Source: Talaromyces rugulosus (taxonomy: Eukaryota; Ascomycota; Eurotiomycetes; Eurotiales; Trichocomaceae). Taken from it: a DNA stretch of 64,000 nt. Shown piece by piece: positions 39,501 to 51,010 of this stretch; the stretch's first letter is position 1; every line of letters begins with the position of its first letter. Made by a program: the position numbers and the translations under genes. The DNA is taken from assembly GCF_013368755.1 (NCBI RefSeq), contig NC_049561.1, positions 1,612,001-1,676,000 on the forward strand. Reading direction: 5' to 3'. The notes under the pieces were generated by a model. That model made no database searches. It was not told the origin of the DNA and worked only from the letters and a program-made list of their open reading frames with translations.

Positions 39501-40304
39501 TCTCTTTTCTGTGATCGAGATTTTGAAAACGATGGCAAAAGCATCCACCTTGGTTTGCTGCGTTAAGGCTGTTTCACAAAGCTGATACACTGTCGAAGTA
39601 TGTCCAGCACTGAATAGAGAGACAATAACCGATGAATAATCATCCGCAGTCCGCTTGTCAGGGTCAACTTCCTCCAGTAGAGATATTGCCCTTTCGACAT
39701 CAATAAATCGTTGTGATCTAGCCAAGTGGTCCATAAGGCGCGACCTTAGCTCGGGCTCTTTGTTGCTATTGCGCCACATTTCCCATACACCATCATTGTC
39801 TTGTTGCTGCGTCTCGTCTAATAGGGTGTCCAAAACATTTTGTCTCCGAGAATGTCCTTGGGCCGGCGGGATTGCGGTGTGAGCGCCTCTCGAAAACTGG
39901 GGAACATCTATCCCAATGACGGCATCACGGCGCGGAGAGAAAAGGTGTAATGTTCTCGAGGAACGAGGCCTAGAAACCGTGGAAGTCACACGTCGATGAC
40001 CATAGTCGGCAGTTTTTTTCCTCTCGGTCGAATGCTGGGTTTCCATGGGGAGAAGGCATTTGTCAGGGTAGAGAAAGTCGAGGAAAGGCTCATGGGCATG
40101 ATGGTGGGAGCTTGTGCATTCCCGAGTCGATTGACCATGCTGTACTTTGTCAATTTGTCGGGAAAGGGACTGCCAACTGCTGTCATAAGTTCTCTGCTTC
40201 CAGAAGGTCGAGTCTAGAGATTTCTGGCTGCGTAGAATGCCGTTGCAGGTCCGTAACAGACCCTGGCCGGCAGTCTCGAGACATCCTGCAGCCCGTTCGA
40301 GCAT
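36561..40304 (-). CDS. Large pentatricopeptide-repeat (PPR) protein, probably mitochondrial
   Basis: A single-exon gene of 1247 residues. PPR units are visible in the middle, e.g. NTVAWNALISAPANANYLKKAFRIF and NQYTYAILMNLCARLGNVKAVL (each read only in part here), and again at AYKIALTVFSRRGDSDKAKELF. PPR proteins bind organellar RNA and control its translation, stability or processing. The N-terminal region is rich in R, S and H and could include an import signal. The C-terminal 100 residues are acidic and end ELQRRNLGVDSVRNEMLRDQKK-like text outside the repeats. The start is the ATG at 40304; one codon upstream is GTG. It shares a 415-base divergent promoter with SRP68. Confidence 0.82.
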   Translation of the reverse strand: MLERAAGCLETAGQGLLRTCNGILRSQKSLDSTFWKQRTYDSSWQSLSRQIDKVQHGQSTRECTSSHHHAHEPFLDFLYPDKCLLPMETQHSTERKKTADYGHRRVTSTVSRPRSSRTLHLFSPRRDAVIGIDVPQFSRGAHTAIPPAQGHSRRQNVLDTLLDETQQQDNDGVWEMWRNSNKEPELRSRLMDHLARSQRFIDVERAISLLEEVDPDKRTADDYSSVIVSLFSAGHTSTVYQLCETALTQQTKVDAFAIVFKISITEKRWQDTLGFWRKGHDKFDYKSFGSLASLQDFPQCVLSLLEYMKTINDLDAKLLDVLLTTVFQSKDAMGDIKLETLLSLTREFSDLGIITQQHYELGIKTLIKVKTRSSFVTAMVLYRNFRWHLSTCVPPTSILHGLLETLVELGNHRGVQYLLNDFTHFHRKPSVEAYKIALTVFSRRGDSDKAKELFGDLLRDHGAPSLHDPDYPRLPRHIKWVVPIIHSYALVGDYPRAIEEFNKIIPIYRLNPNTVAWNALISAPANANYLKKAFRIFRRMQVKGVKPNQYTYAILMNLCARLGNVKAVLALSEMAQENNIELTTYLLYPVVDAYCRSQFLDEAEQMAESSMSLELSGSRTILWDRLLWAHAFRADMDSVSRIHKRMKEARLQFTENTYAAMMLSFCIVGRPDSARRLLRGLQRSRKIHASEFLYTIVLYGFVKQGNRDMVYIIYKEMLARFENPGMSTRLLMLRHTIGRDTLKDVATGDPSNSRLAMSEDYLFRAVFDFEKTDFAKKSPRPGTSSLPMSQAFPSLYYEPVLKAYSMEGLHGRNERLLAEYRLDVEAAKASGKPTVTPSLRFLSVLMQVYLLAGKLETVGEFWKMAKQRALDVSRGVNIESLAINKRQPALATDSTAGPDKQQQSSLPDSAMVLDSTTAPVEYATPRGPFYLDREVVPAQAYILSRHLSLYMRTLGENGQTDQLPELVKTHIRRGYSLTSANWLTYVRTLAASPLASEQIDAFVTFERIFMPAFPGWRRLRRGAQLRPPDVPRTIDMLDSRRTNDPETLEKAGARLWTKVDPTWTRPTYNVMIYLGAALRDFKRRSLYVGTEEMDTLYNAAPQTLEALAYMPHWREKYQGVLLRDQPERIDPAKKAGNPYVWTGGILGVDGHVRPKLRGGAEHARYELSELEATLPSPQSDQADAQEPPQSEDVSEAKDYDPAEIDDRERVQAPEDEHDMELETTIELQRRNLGVDSVRNEMLRDQKK

Positions 40305-40719
40305 CACTTCACTTTGACGCGTAAAAAGTTTCCTTCCAAAGTAAATTATACCGTTTTTGATGGCATATCGGCGTCGCTTTCTCCGAGCTCAGAAAGTGAG
40401 TAGTTGTGGTCTTCGCGATCATCTGGCACTGTTTGGTATACGCAACCTGGCCGAACTCCGTGAAAACAACAAAGCCCGATGGATATAAAACAATTAACAG
40501 CAAGGCTCTAAATAAAACAGACGAGAAATGAGAATAATCAGGGAAGAAAGAGTGTCTCGCGGCAACAAAAATTATTGTTGTTGTGAGAGCTTCGGAATCA
40601 GAAGTTCTCCGCGGTATCGGTTTTTCATTTCGCCGAGCACACACCAGGTTGGCAGGTCCGCATCCATCCCGATAAAACCAATCCCCGCCAAACACTCAAC
40701 TTTCGCCTGTCCAAGCAAA
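40305..40719. promoter_or_regulatory. Divergent promoter between the PPR gene and SRP68
   Basis: 415 bases, no gene. CGGTATCGG-like GC-rich text sits near 40610, close to the SRP68 start. No factor site is clear. Confidence 0.4.
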
Positions 40720-42658
40720 ATGGACATCACCACACTGTTTTTCTCCCGTCGGGAGGAATCCCTTCTGTCCGGAGACTATAACAGTTATCGAGTCCAGACA
40801 ACGCGAAGATTGCACACAGTGCGGAAGAAGCTTGGCCGTACGACGCCCAAAGGCCGGAAGTACACTGCTCATGCTCCAATATCTCCTGAGGATGTGGCGT
40901 CCAATCCAGAGTATATTATTCTCTTCCAGAATTAGCCAAGTGGCTCTTCCAGCTAATAAGCAAAATTCAGATTTGCTCATCTGTTGATCCTCAGCGCCGA
41001 GCGGGGATGGGCGCAAGCAATGCACATGAAGGCCACTCACTCGGCTGATCCTTCAGCGAAAGGAGTCGTTGGGCCCACGCGACGGCATATCATTACTAGA
41101 CTCAACAAGGCCAGCAAACACGCAGAACGACTTGTATCCCTCCTTCACGAGCAATCTCTTTCGCAAGCATCGGACATAGATCTTCTTGAAGCACATGCCT
41201 ATCTGGCTCTATTGTTGGGTACACTATTCACAGAAAAACAGCGCTGGGAAGAATGTCTTCGCCATTTTAGCGTAGCAAGGATTATATACACTGCCCTTGG
41301 CCAGAACGCAAAAAAAGAAGCATTCCGCGACCTCGTCTCCGTTACGATCGATCCATCTCTTCGCTATGCGGCATACCAGCTCCGACTTCCCCGCAGCAAA
41401 CCTCTGCCATCTCTCGCGATTGAACATTTCCCGCATGATGCAGAAATCCGCGCCGAGCTAGAAAAAGTCGACCCGAACTGCTTGACGGAAGATGTCGCGG
41501 GTACTACCAAGTTGGCAACTGGCGAGGTTCAACAGCTACCCGAAAGTATCTCGTGGAGGTCACGCTCGGTTCCCATTGAGGATGCGTCTATAGCGCAAGC
41601 GCTTGCTGCTGCTACGGCAGCGGAAACGAAGTTGTCTTCATTCCTATCGGAGCGACCATCCGCATCCAATAAAGAAAAGTCCGCTGCCTACGACGCCGTC
41701 ATTTTGGCCAGCCAAGAAGCTGTCGATGCCACCAAAACAGCAATTGACGACCTTTCCAACGAAGGGGTTGAGCAGGGAGATAGAAGAATGCAGGCACTAC
41801 AGGTTATCAGAACGGTGGTGAACCACTCTCTCGTTGGGTGGAGAGTAGGTAGAAATCGAGTTCTCACAGGGGACAGCGATGGACTGTCTCTTGAGGCCGA
41901 GGATGGGAAGCGCCAGTCTAGCAAGCGATCGAACAATGGTAAATTTGTATCCCAGCTTCGTGAGAGAGTAGCCTTGTACGATTCCACATTGCAAAGTCTC
42001 GAGTTTGTGCGGGATCTTCCCGGTGTGGCCGGTGACTCGGAGTTTGTAGAGGAGTTGGAAACAAAACGCAGCTACTTCAGATCATTGCGGTAAGTTTTAC
42101 TCTTGCTTCTTTTTGCGAGTGAGCTCTTGACTAATACGTTGTTACGATAGTTGTCTTGCTATTGGTCGATCCCATTCTTTACAGGGAAACGTGGAGAATG
42201 GCCTCGCCTTATTTTCACGCGCCACTGAGTTGGCCAAGGCCTTGCTTGCAAAGCAAAAGGGCGCCGCTACTCCTCCTGAAGGGCCCACTAAGCTGGAGAT
42301 CTCCGCCGGACAGATTCAAGCTCTTCTTGTGACGTCCGAGGGTCTGGTAGCACAACACCGCGGCCTGGCAAGTCTCAACAAGCTTGCTGAAAAGAAGAGC
42401 GATTCGGCAGGCTTTCAAGCACCCTTGATACACCGGATGGACGAATACGCTGCCCACGACTTGGACCTGACCAACCTCGTATCGTTTCCGCCAAAGATGC
42501 AACCCATTCCTACCAAACCCCTTTTCCTCGACGTGGCATGGAACTATATACAATATCCCCAGGAGGGAAAGCAGCAGGGACAGGAGCAGGCTGCAGAAGG
42601 TCAAGGCGCCAAAGAGGAGGCAGGAGGCCGTCGCGGCTGGTTTGGTTTTGGGCGCTAG
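40720..42658 (+). CDS. SRP68: SRP68, signal recognition particle subunit
   Basis: Three exons (40720-40910, 40971-42089, 42151-42658), 605 residues. The conserved start DYNSYRVQTTRRLHTVRKKLGR and the RRHIITRLNKASKHAERL block match the RNA-binding N-terminal domain. The C-terminus, after a Gln/Gly-rich tract (PQEGKQQGQEQAAEGQG), ends GRRGWFGFGR as in fungal orthologues. SRP68 pairs with SRP72 on SRP RNA for co-translational targeting. Both introns keep the frame and interrupt conserved text (SNPE/FAHLL and RSLR/CLAIG). Confidence 0.93.
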
Positions 42659-43323
42659 GCATCGTAAAATATTTAGCGATGCAGAGCCGTGGCTGTGAAT
42701 CAACAAAAATATGCATTTTTTTTACTGTCAGTGTTGATACATGGAGAGCAATACATAGGTCCAATGATAGATGATAGGGCAACGGCCACCACGTGCTCTG
42801 CTGAACCCTAGACCCCGGATACCAAGATGCCGGATCACCCGATGCGCGGGAGACAGAAGTAGGCAACAATAACAATCCCAGTAATCGTAATAGCTTCCAG
42901 CTTGAACATTCAACAGGCAGCAAATGCCGAGTTCTATACAAATAACAATAGTAATAGGAATAATAATCGCTCGTACAAAGTACAGATACGATATACAATT
43001 ATTACAATATACGGCTACGAGGCACGCCCCGCCTGGACGGGCCACCAGCCAATAGTGTGGCCTGCATTAGGCTCGCAAGGGGTCTCCCGCTCCTGCAGCG
43101 CAAGCCCGGACCAAGCGTCAGTAGCAAGACAAATCCTCATTGCTCTAAGGTCTTGGCGCGGCACACTCCTTTTCCTTTCCTCTCCGCTTCTCCTCGACTT
43201 TTGCGCGTCCGGTTCATAGTCCATACTTAACCTGGTACTGCACTCTGTCCACCGCTCTGTGCTTCTCACTGACACTCCCAACAGCCTTGTCGCATCCGGG
43301 CCCGGCGCCAATCTTGAGAAACC
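42659..43323. promoter_or_regulatory. ERG5 promoter and SRP68 3' region
   Basis: 665 bases, no gene. A CACGTG E-box occurs at 42790-42795 and ATCACCCGAT near 42834; both resemble but do not match known sterol-response sites well. Confidence 0.4.
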
Positions 43324-45116
43324 ATGGTCGATTTCAACGGGAGCTTTGCCTCCCCTCTCGCCGATGCCAGCGTCGTCGCTCAACTTGCCAACCCCACGGA
43401 GCTGGTGTCCTCGTTTCTCAATGGCCTGACCGTTTGGACTGCCATTCTGTACTTGGCTATTGCTGCTGTATTTTACGATCAAGGTATGCCATGTCGCACC
43501 CTGTCGTCAAATTTTGCGCGTCGTATTGGGGGAACAAAAAAAAAAAAAAAGGAGACTAACGGATGCAGTGAAATACATCTACCTCAAGGGCTCCATTGTC
43601 GGCCCATCAATGAAAATTCCGTTCATGGGCCCCTTCTTGCAATCCGTCAACCCCAAGTTTCACGAATACAAGGCCAAATGGAACAGCGGCGACCTGAGCT
43701 GTGTCTCGGTTTTCCACAAGTGAGTACCATTCCTCGAACATGGCTGTTACCCTGCGCTAACATTGCACTGCAGATTCGTCGTCATTGCTTCCTCTCGTGA
43801 TCTTTCTCGCAAGATTTTCAACTCTCCCTCATATGTCAAGCCATGTGTCGTGGATGCCGCTCACAAACTGCTGGGTCCTACCAACTGGGTCTTCCTGGAC
43901 GGCAAGGCCCATGTTGAGTTCCGGAAGGGTTTGAACGGCCTGTTTACCCGCCACGCTTTGTCGCTCTACCTTCCTGGCCAGGACGAAGTGTACGACAAGT
44001 ACTTCAAGCACTGGCTGGAAGTTTCGACCAAGAACGAGAACAAGCCCGTACCATTCATGGGCGAGTTCCGCGAGTTCATGTGTGCCATTTCCTGCAAGAC
44101 CTTTGTTGGTGAATACATGTCCGACGCAGCTGTCAAGAAGATTGCCGACGATTACTACCTGATCACCGCTGCCCTAGAATTGGTCAATTTCCCTATCATC
44201 ATTCCCTTCACTAAGACCTGGTACGGAAAGAAGGCTGCCGACATGGTTTTGGAAGAATTCAGTAAATGTACTGCCAAGAGCAAGGCCCGTATGGCTGCTG
44301 GTGGTGAGATCAACTGCATCATGGATGGCTGGGTAAAGGCGCAGCTTGATTCGGCCGCATACCGCGAAAAGATTGCCAAGGGAATCTCAGTGGACGATTC
44401 AGAAAAGCCCGCCCAGCTTCTCCGTGAGTTCACAGACTACGAGGTTGCCCAGACAGTGTTCACTTTCTTGTTTGCCTCTCAAGATGCCACCAGCGCTGCT
44501 TGCACCTGGCTCTTCCAGCTGATGGCTGACCGCCCCGATATCCTTGACAAGGTTCGCGATGAGAATTTCAAATTGCGCAACGGAGACCGAGATGCTCCTC
44601 TTTCCATGGATATGTTGGAGAACATGCACTATACGCGGGCTGTGGTTAAAGAGACTCTGCGTTACCGTCCTCCTGTCATCATGGTTCCCTACATCGCCAA
44701 AAAGGATTTCCCTATCACCGAGTCTTACACCGTTCCCAAGGGTTCCATGATCATTCCTTCTGTTTACCCTTCGACCCACGACCCCGAGGCTTACGAGGAC
44801 CCCGAGACTTTCAACCCAGACCGATGGATTTCCGGTGACGCCGAGAAGCAAAGCAAGAACTGGCTCGTCTTCGGAACGGGTCCTCACTACTGTCTTGGAC
44901 AGACATATGCCACACACAACCTTATGGGATTGGTTGGCAAGGCCAGTATGCATCTCAACTGGGAGCACTTCCCAACTCCCGAATCCGAGGAAATCAAGGT
45001 TTTTGCTACTATCTTCCCCAAGGTAAGTTCCACCTAAATCTTTATCATGACTGTGTATTTTCTAACATGAACGTTTGTAGGATGACTGCCACCTGGCCTT
45101 CACTGCGCGGGATTAA
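43324..45116 (+). CDS. ERG5: C-22 sterol desaturase, cytochrome P450 family 61
   Basis: Four exons (43324-43483, 43569-43719, 43774-45022, 45081-45116), 531 residues. An N-terminal membrane anchor ([17 protein letters not shown]) is followed by the P450 fold: [12 protein letters not shown] on the I helix, ETLRYRPP on the K helix (ExxR) and [11 protein letters not shown] with heme ligand Cys477. The segment [18 protein letters not shown] separates CYP61 from the related CYP51. The enzyme introduces the C22 double bond late in ergosterol synthesis, in the ER. The second base of exon 2 follows an intron with an A15-type run near 43540. Confidence 0.95.
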
Positions 45117-45716
45117 ATGTGTTTCGAGTTTTTCATCTCATATCACCGTCTTTCTCTTTTGACGGCGAATGATAAAGGGACAGAAGAAAAAATTTCTTAG
45201 AACGAACATGAATATTCATTTTTTTTTTTTTTTTGGTGGTCTATCAGACGAAGCCACATTTGCGAGAGTCTGGTTGGACCGGGTATTGTTTGCATTCATG
45301 GCATGTTTTTCTAGACTTTTATCCAGGACGCCGATTCTTTCGCCCAGTCTATCTACAGAATGGTAGTAGAACTGGGTACTGGGTATGCGGGTTTTTTACC
45401 GCACATTATAATGCTGTACATACAATCAATTTAATAACTTATTAATTATATGGATTACAAGGCTATACTTATCCTTACTTTTATCAGGCGCTTGTCGTAT
45501 TATCTCGAACATTTAAATAATATGTCGTTGAGTCATGAATTGAGAATCTTAAGTTAAATCAAGAGACAAAATATCATTACTCAAAATAGAAGGCGGTGAG
45601 GCGAGCCGCAACTAACATCAGCTCGTCAGTCCGTCCTTGGTGGAATCCGCCGCATACTATGCTACATCCTTCCTCCACGCTCTCATCTCAACCAACTCAG
45701 AGATCCTCGAAAATCA
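45117..45716. other. ERG5 3' region and rhodanese promoter
   Basis: 600 bases, no gene. It has a T-run at about 45218-45234 and AT-rich text up to 45580. Confidence 0.45.
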
Positions 45717-46459
45717 ATGTCGGCCATTCAATCAAGTGTTGCCTCGTTGGCGCGCCGCGGCGCGAGCTCTTCTCTGCGCACCGCCTCACGCCATAGTATC
45801 GTCTCATCATCATCATCATCATCCAGATCGAGGCTGCTTTGTACAGCAGTGTCACCAGCAGCCGGTTTAAACGCAGCGAATTCAATAACAAAGTCTTTAA
45901 ATAACAACAACTATAAGCTTTGGAACAGTCCCTTGCGGCAGTACCGAAACTATAGTTCGCAAGATGATCAATTGAAACAAATCGGATTCGAAGATGTATG
46001 CCTCACAAACGACCTCTTTTATTTTCTATCTTTTTCTCTTCAATATCAAAAACTAATAACAGACAAAAACAGATAAACACCAGAGTTACCGCAGATCCCT
46101 CCTCATCAGCCTCTAATCTAATCCTCATCGACGTTCGCGAACCCGCCGAACTCAGCAGCACCGGCATCATCCCCGGCGCCGTCTCGGTCCCGTTAGCCTC
46201 GCAGCCCGATGCATATTTCTTGTCGCCGGACGAATTCGAGACGAGATTTGGATTCCCGAAACCGGGGTCTGAGCAAGGAATTATTAGCAAGAAGAAGGAA
46301 ATTGTGTTTTATTGTAAAGCCGGTGTGAGAGCGAGGGCGGCCGCGCAGTTGGCTGTGCAGTCTGGTTATGATGCGGCTAGTGTGCGTGTATATGATGGGA
46401 GTTGGTTGGATTGGATGGATAAGGGGGGTAAGGTTGATAAGTGGGAAGGCAATGAATAG
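45717..46459 (+). CDS. Rhodanese-domain sulfurtransferase, probably mitochondrial
   Basis: Two exons (45717-45995, 46073-46459), 221 residues. A long leader rich in S, R and A with no acidic residues through about residue 45 resembles a mitochondrial presequence. The single rhodanese domain has LILIDVREPAEL and the active-site loop CKAGVRA with Cys174. Such proteins transfer sulfur from thiosulfate or glutathione persulfide; the yeast relatives Rdl1/Rdl2 are a likely match. The acceptor is the second of two nearby AG sites; the first gives a wrong frame. Confidence 0.88.
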
Positions 46460-46727
46460 GTCTGTTTGTCTATCACTGATGCCGTCTTTGGTCTTGTAAT
46501 ATTGAGTAATACTTCAAATCTATCCCATATAATACACTACCCTACGTTTTTTCTTTTTTTTTTTTTGCGAGTAACAACTTGGTTTATGTTAAAACTGAAT
46601 ACATGTAATTGACAAAATGGATTTAAAACGATTTACAAAAACTCGTAGAAAATCATCAACAAACCATTAATTCTTTTTGAACATAAATGAAAAAAGCAGC
46701 ACTTTTCTTTTCTTTTCTTTTTGTTGT

Positions 46728-49700
46728 TCAAGGAATGTCAAACAGTGGCTTAAGCTTCTTGATCAAGCCCCATTCCTCCATCGTGACATCCGGTCTGTAA
46801 AACTCCTTCAATGTGTCAATACTCCTGCGCGAGATTTCAGAGTAGAGCGTGTCGCTCTCTTCTAGCTGACGGCCGTATAGTGGCTGGTTGGCGCCTTCGA
46901 TCTTGACGGCTACAGACGGCTGGCCACGCTTGCAGACTTGAAGAGCTTTGTGGTCACGCTCGATAGATGATCTTGAGAAGAATAATGTCAGCAAAAATGG
47001 CCGATTTGGTACTATCGGAAAGGGGGAAAAACTCACACTCGGCCCAATTGGATAATTTCCTTCTGGCCCGTTGTTGGATTTTGCTTGACGGCGGCGATAG
47101 GCGTCAACAATTTCAAGCTACCTTCAATAACATCCACACCAATAACAATGGGGTCTTTCTTGTTGAATACAGCCACAGTCTTCAGGACAGCAGGGAAGAC
47201 GGCGTGCAGCTTAGACTCTTCTTTCCTCTGCTCGGTCAGCTCCGCCATGTGCTTGGTGAAGTCATCAAACAGGTGATAGATGATGTCTGCCGTGAAGATC
47301 TTCACGCCAACTTCGTCTGCATATGCTTGGGCTTCTTTATCGACCTTGACATCGAAACACAGCATGACTGCGTATTCTTTGAGGTTCTTCTCTAACATAG
47401 TTCCCGCCAGCATAACATCGCGCTTGAACACGGGGCCAATGGAAATGTTGGAGACTGGGATTTTGGAGGCTCTAAGGAACTCAAGCAAGGCTTCGAGTGA
47501 ACCAAGCGTGGATGCTTGGACTGTGACACCGCGCTGGTCCTTGGCCACCTTGCTGAGCAAGTTTTCAAGATCCGACATGACCTCTTCCTCCAAATCCTCC
47601 TCGTCGTCATCAGGGCCAACAACAAGCAGGCGTGAACCTGCAATTGCGTGCTCTAGATCGTTGGCGGCAATCTTGACACCAAGGGCAGCCTTGACTTCCT
47701 TGTTGTGAACGTATTGGGATTTCAGTCGAAGTTCTTTGAGCGGTGCTGGAGTTAACAATGCTCGAATATTCGTTGATATAGGCCCGTTCAGACCGCAAAG
47801 AACCACCCGGTCACCTTCACGCAGGATACCATTGGACAAGACGACATCGATGGTTGTACCCAGACCTTCAATAACTTTCACTTCAAGCACTGTACATTCA
47901 ATCTCAGACAAATACATGAGAGCATTTGTCATACGCTCCTGAGTCAAAGATGTCAGAAGCTTGAGCATGTCTGGAATACCTTCACCGGTATGAGCTGATG
48001 TCGGCACCAGGGAGACGTTGCGAGCCAGTGACTTGTTTTCATAGTAGAGTTCCGAGTTGAAACCCTGCTCAGCAAATGCAAGTTTGGTCTGCTCGAGACG
48101 AGTCCTGAATTCGTTAATAACGCCCTTGCTCTGCATTTCCAAACTTTCACGGAAGCCATTGTTGTCAATCTTCTTCCAGCCGTAAAGACGATCGATTTTG
48201 TTCAGTGCTACAATGAAGGGCGTTTTGCGATCCCGAAGCAATCGCATAGATTCCAGTGTTTGCGGCTCCAAGCCGTGCATAATATCAACCACCAAGATGG
48301 CAATATTACACAGAGAAGAGCCTCTTGAACGCAGATTGGAGAAAGACTCGTGCCCGGGTGTGTCTATAATCAGCAGACCTGGAACTTTGAATTCAAAAGA
48401 TCCATCCTTGTTGACGACAGAAGTCTTCTGCTTCAGGGCATCGACAGGGAAATAAGTAGCACCGATTTGCTGGGTGATACCTCCTGCTTCTCCCTCTTGA
48501 ACGTTGGTCTGTCGAATCTTGTCGAGCAGTTTGGTCTTTCCAGTATCGACGTGGCCGAGAATACAACAAATTGGAGAACGCAGGTTATCCTTTGATCGTG
48601 CTGCGAGGGCTTCTTCGTGTTGTTTCTTGCGTCGCTCTGCAGCCTCTGCTTTTCTCTGAGCAATGGCTCTCTGGGTAGCAGTGGCCTCTTCATCTTCAGA
48701 AGAGCTTTCGTCTTCTGAGTCTGACTCTGACTCTGACTCTTCGGCTGCCTCGGCTGCCTCGGTCTTGGTATCTTTCGTTTCCTTGTCGGAATCAGCATCC
48801 CAGCTATCTTTAACATCGTCGTCTGCGGCTGCGGCTGCTTCCCAATCTTCAAGTTCACTCTCTTCGCCTTTAGCAGCTGCTGTGGCCTTTGCTTCTTCTT
48901 TGGCCTTTGCTTCCTCTTCTTTCCTTCGCTTATCGTCTTCAGCTTCGCGCCGGGCCTGTGCTCTAGCAGCGGCGGCCTCCAAGTCCACTTCATCTTTCTT
49001 TATGCCCTTCTTCTTGCGGTTAACGGCAACCGTCTTCTTCTTCTCGGAAGGTTCGGCTTTTCCGTCCAGGCCAGCAACGTGGCCAACGCCAGCTTCCAAC
49101 ATCCGTTTCATGCTCAGTTCATTGCGCTCTTTCAATTCCTTCTGGGCTTTGGTAAGAAGCTTGCCCTCCTTGCGAAGTTGCTCCTTCTTTTCCTTTTCTT
49201 TTTCTTTCTTTCGTTGACGCGCTTCTTCTTTCTTCTTCTCCTCCTCCTCCAGTTCACGAAGACGCTCGGCCTCTGCGGCCTGCTCTTCAGCCAAGCGTTT
49301 CTCCTCGTTCTCTCGTTCCAGTCTCAAAGCTTCTTGTTGTTTCTGGAGGGCAGCGAGGTGAGGTGGAAGCTTCTTCTTCTTACCAGCCGGCTCTGCCTTT
49401 TGGGCTGGTTCGGGAGTTGGCGCCGTTTCGACTTCAGGGATGGGCTTGGCTGGCTCTGGTTTCGCAGGAGCAGCGGGTGTGGTGCTTTTTTTCTTTGCGG
49501 CCTAGATGTGATTACAACGGTTAGTAGAGCGAGCAAATCATCAATTACCACGGTGGATTGACGAACCTGTTCCTTTTTCCGCTGCTTCTCTCTCTCCTTC
49601 TTCTCTTTTTCCTTTTCCTTCTTTGACTTCAACTTGCCACCGTCTTCTTCTTCTTCTTCCTTCTTGGGCTGGGCCTTGGAAGCGGGTTTCTTCGGTTTTC

Positions 49701-50034
49701 CAGAGAAAACGTCATCTTCATCCTCGAATGAGCCTTCTTGGGGTGCTTTGCTGGCCAGATCGACGGCGGCATCTCCATTTGCGTCTGCTTGAGTAGGGTC
49801 CTCGCCTTCAACCCAGTCGTTGTCGACGTTTTTCCCTTTCTTGGCCTTCTTCGAGCGATTCTTCTTGAGGGCTGCAAGAAGACCACCGCCGCCCACCTCT
49901 TCGCCATCGCCATTGGCCTCGGCGTCACCGTTGGCTGGATCCTGGGTTTCCTCTCCAGCAGGCGCAGCCTCGCCGAGCTCTGCTTCCCAGTCTTCCTCCT
50001 GCTGCTTCTTGCTTCCCTTCTTCTTAGGAGCCAT
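46728..50034 (-). CDS. Translation initiation factor eIF5B
   Basis: Three exons (50034-49567, 49501-47037, 46971-46728), 1058 residues. The N-terminal 470 residues are a low-complexity region rich in K, E, D and A, dominated by KEKEK and REKQRKK text. The GTPase core begins with [13 protein letters not shown] (G1, about 472-484), then [13 protein letters not shown] (switch I), DTPGHESF (G3) and NKIDRL (G4). Domains II-IV follow to the C-terminus. eIF5B joins the ribosomal subunits at the end of initiation. The last intron is placed so that [13 protein letters not shown] is restored. Confidence 0.95.
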
Positions 50035-51010
50035 CGTGATGCGGATATGTGTGTGTTATTTCGAGTTAAAAGTGCTCTCGACGGTTTCCCAGACAATATG
50101 CTGGCTGAGAGGGGTTATGAAAAGATGATTTGTGTTTGTCGGCCCCGGAGGACAAAGGTGTTGTGAGTCAGTGCCACCGAGGTGGCGGCGTGCGAGTTCG
50201 TTTGGGATAGCACTATCGATAACTGAACACGCCCGGAGATAACTGTGTGTGTTACTCCGATAGGGCTATGCAGCCTGGGTTCGGCAGGCGAGGGCGTGAT
50301 CAAGGAAAAAGATTCCCAAGGACAGTCAAATCCTTTAAATGTCGCCCAAAAGCTCCTCCACGTGAGTCAGAGTGGTTTGCTGAGGTTGGCAGAAAAACAT
50401 GAAATTTCGCTCCGGAGGGGTGAGAATTTTGGGGCTCGGCTCGGTGGGGACTTGGGACTGGTGCCTGAGGCCGTTCATTAGTTAAAAGGTGTTGATGCCC
50501 CTCTTTACACCAACATTTATTCTGTGTGCAGAATAAAACAGTGAAATGGCATCTGTCTGGTATCTTTTTGAGATTTTTTTTCTACATAAATTTATGTTGA
50601 CATATGCTGGGAAAATAGTAACACCAACCTTGAATATATAAATTCGGCTTGTACAAAACTACATATACATATTTACAATCTCTACCCTAGCGTTCTAGAT
50701 GTCGCCGATAAATAGATTTTTGATTATACAAGTATATCAATTGATATTATTCAACTATGTAAATTATCAATAGGGCATGAGGGTTATTAGGGTTAAATGT
50801 CAGTGGTACATATTTGTTATAGTTATAGTACAACATTGGTATCAAATCCACAAAGCAATTGGGTTTGGTATTAAAACATAACCTAATAATAAATCAATTC
50901 ATAAAAAGCACGAATGGAGTATCATTGACAAAACAACAAGCTTTTTACTCTGTACACATTATTGAACCAACGCGGATACTGTTTATAACTGCACAAAACA
51001 CGCCGAGGTC
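50035..51010. promoter_or_regulatory. eIF5B promoter and 3' region of the Spo7-type gene
   Basis: 976 bases, the longest gap in the housekeeping block. No gene or RNA was recognised. Bases 50560-50990 are strongly AT-rich; the eIF5B-proximal part is GC-richer. Confidence 0.4.

Noticed and set aside
42790..42840. E-box CACGTG and ATCACCCGAT as sterol-response sites of ERG5
   Set aside because: Over 480 bases from the start and only partial matches; they may belong to the SRP68 3' region.
43324..45116. CYP51 (lanosterol 14-alpha demethylase) as the identity of the P450
   Set aside because: The [14 protein letters not shown] and FASQDATS segments are of CYP61/ERG5 type, and CYP51 hallmark segments are lacking.
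48663..49217. 184-codon Ser-rich plus-strand frame inside eIF5B
   Set aside because: It mirrors the Lys/Glu/Ala-rich low-complexity region on the other strand, which creates long antisense frames without selection.
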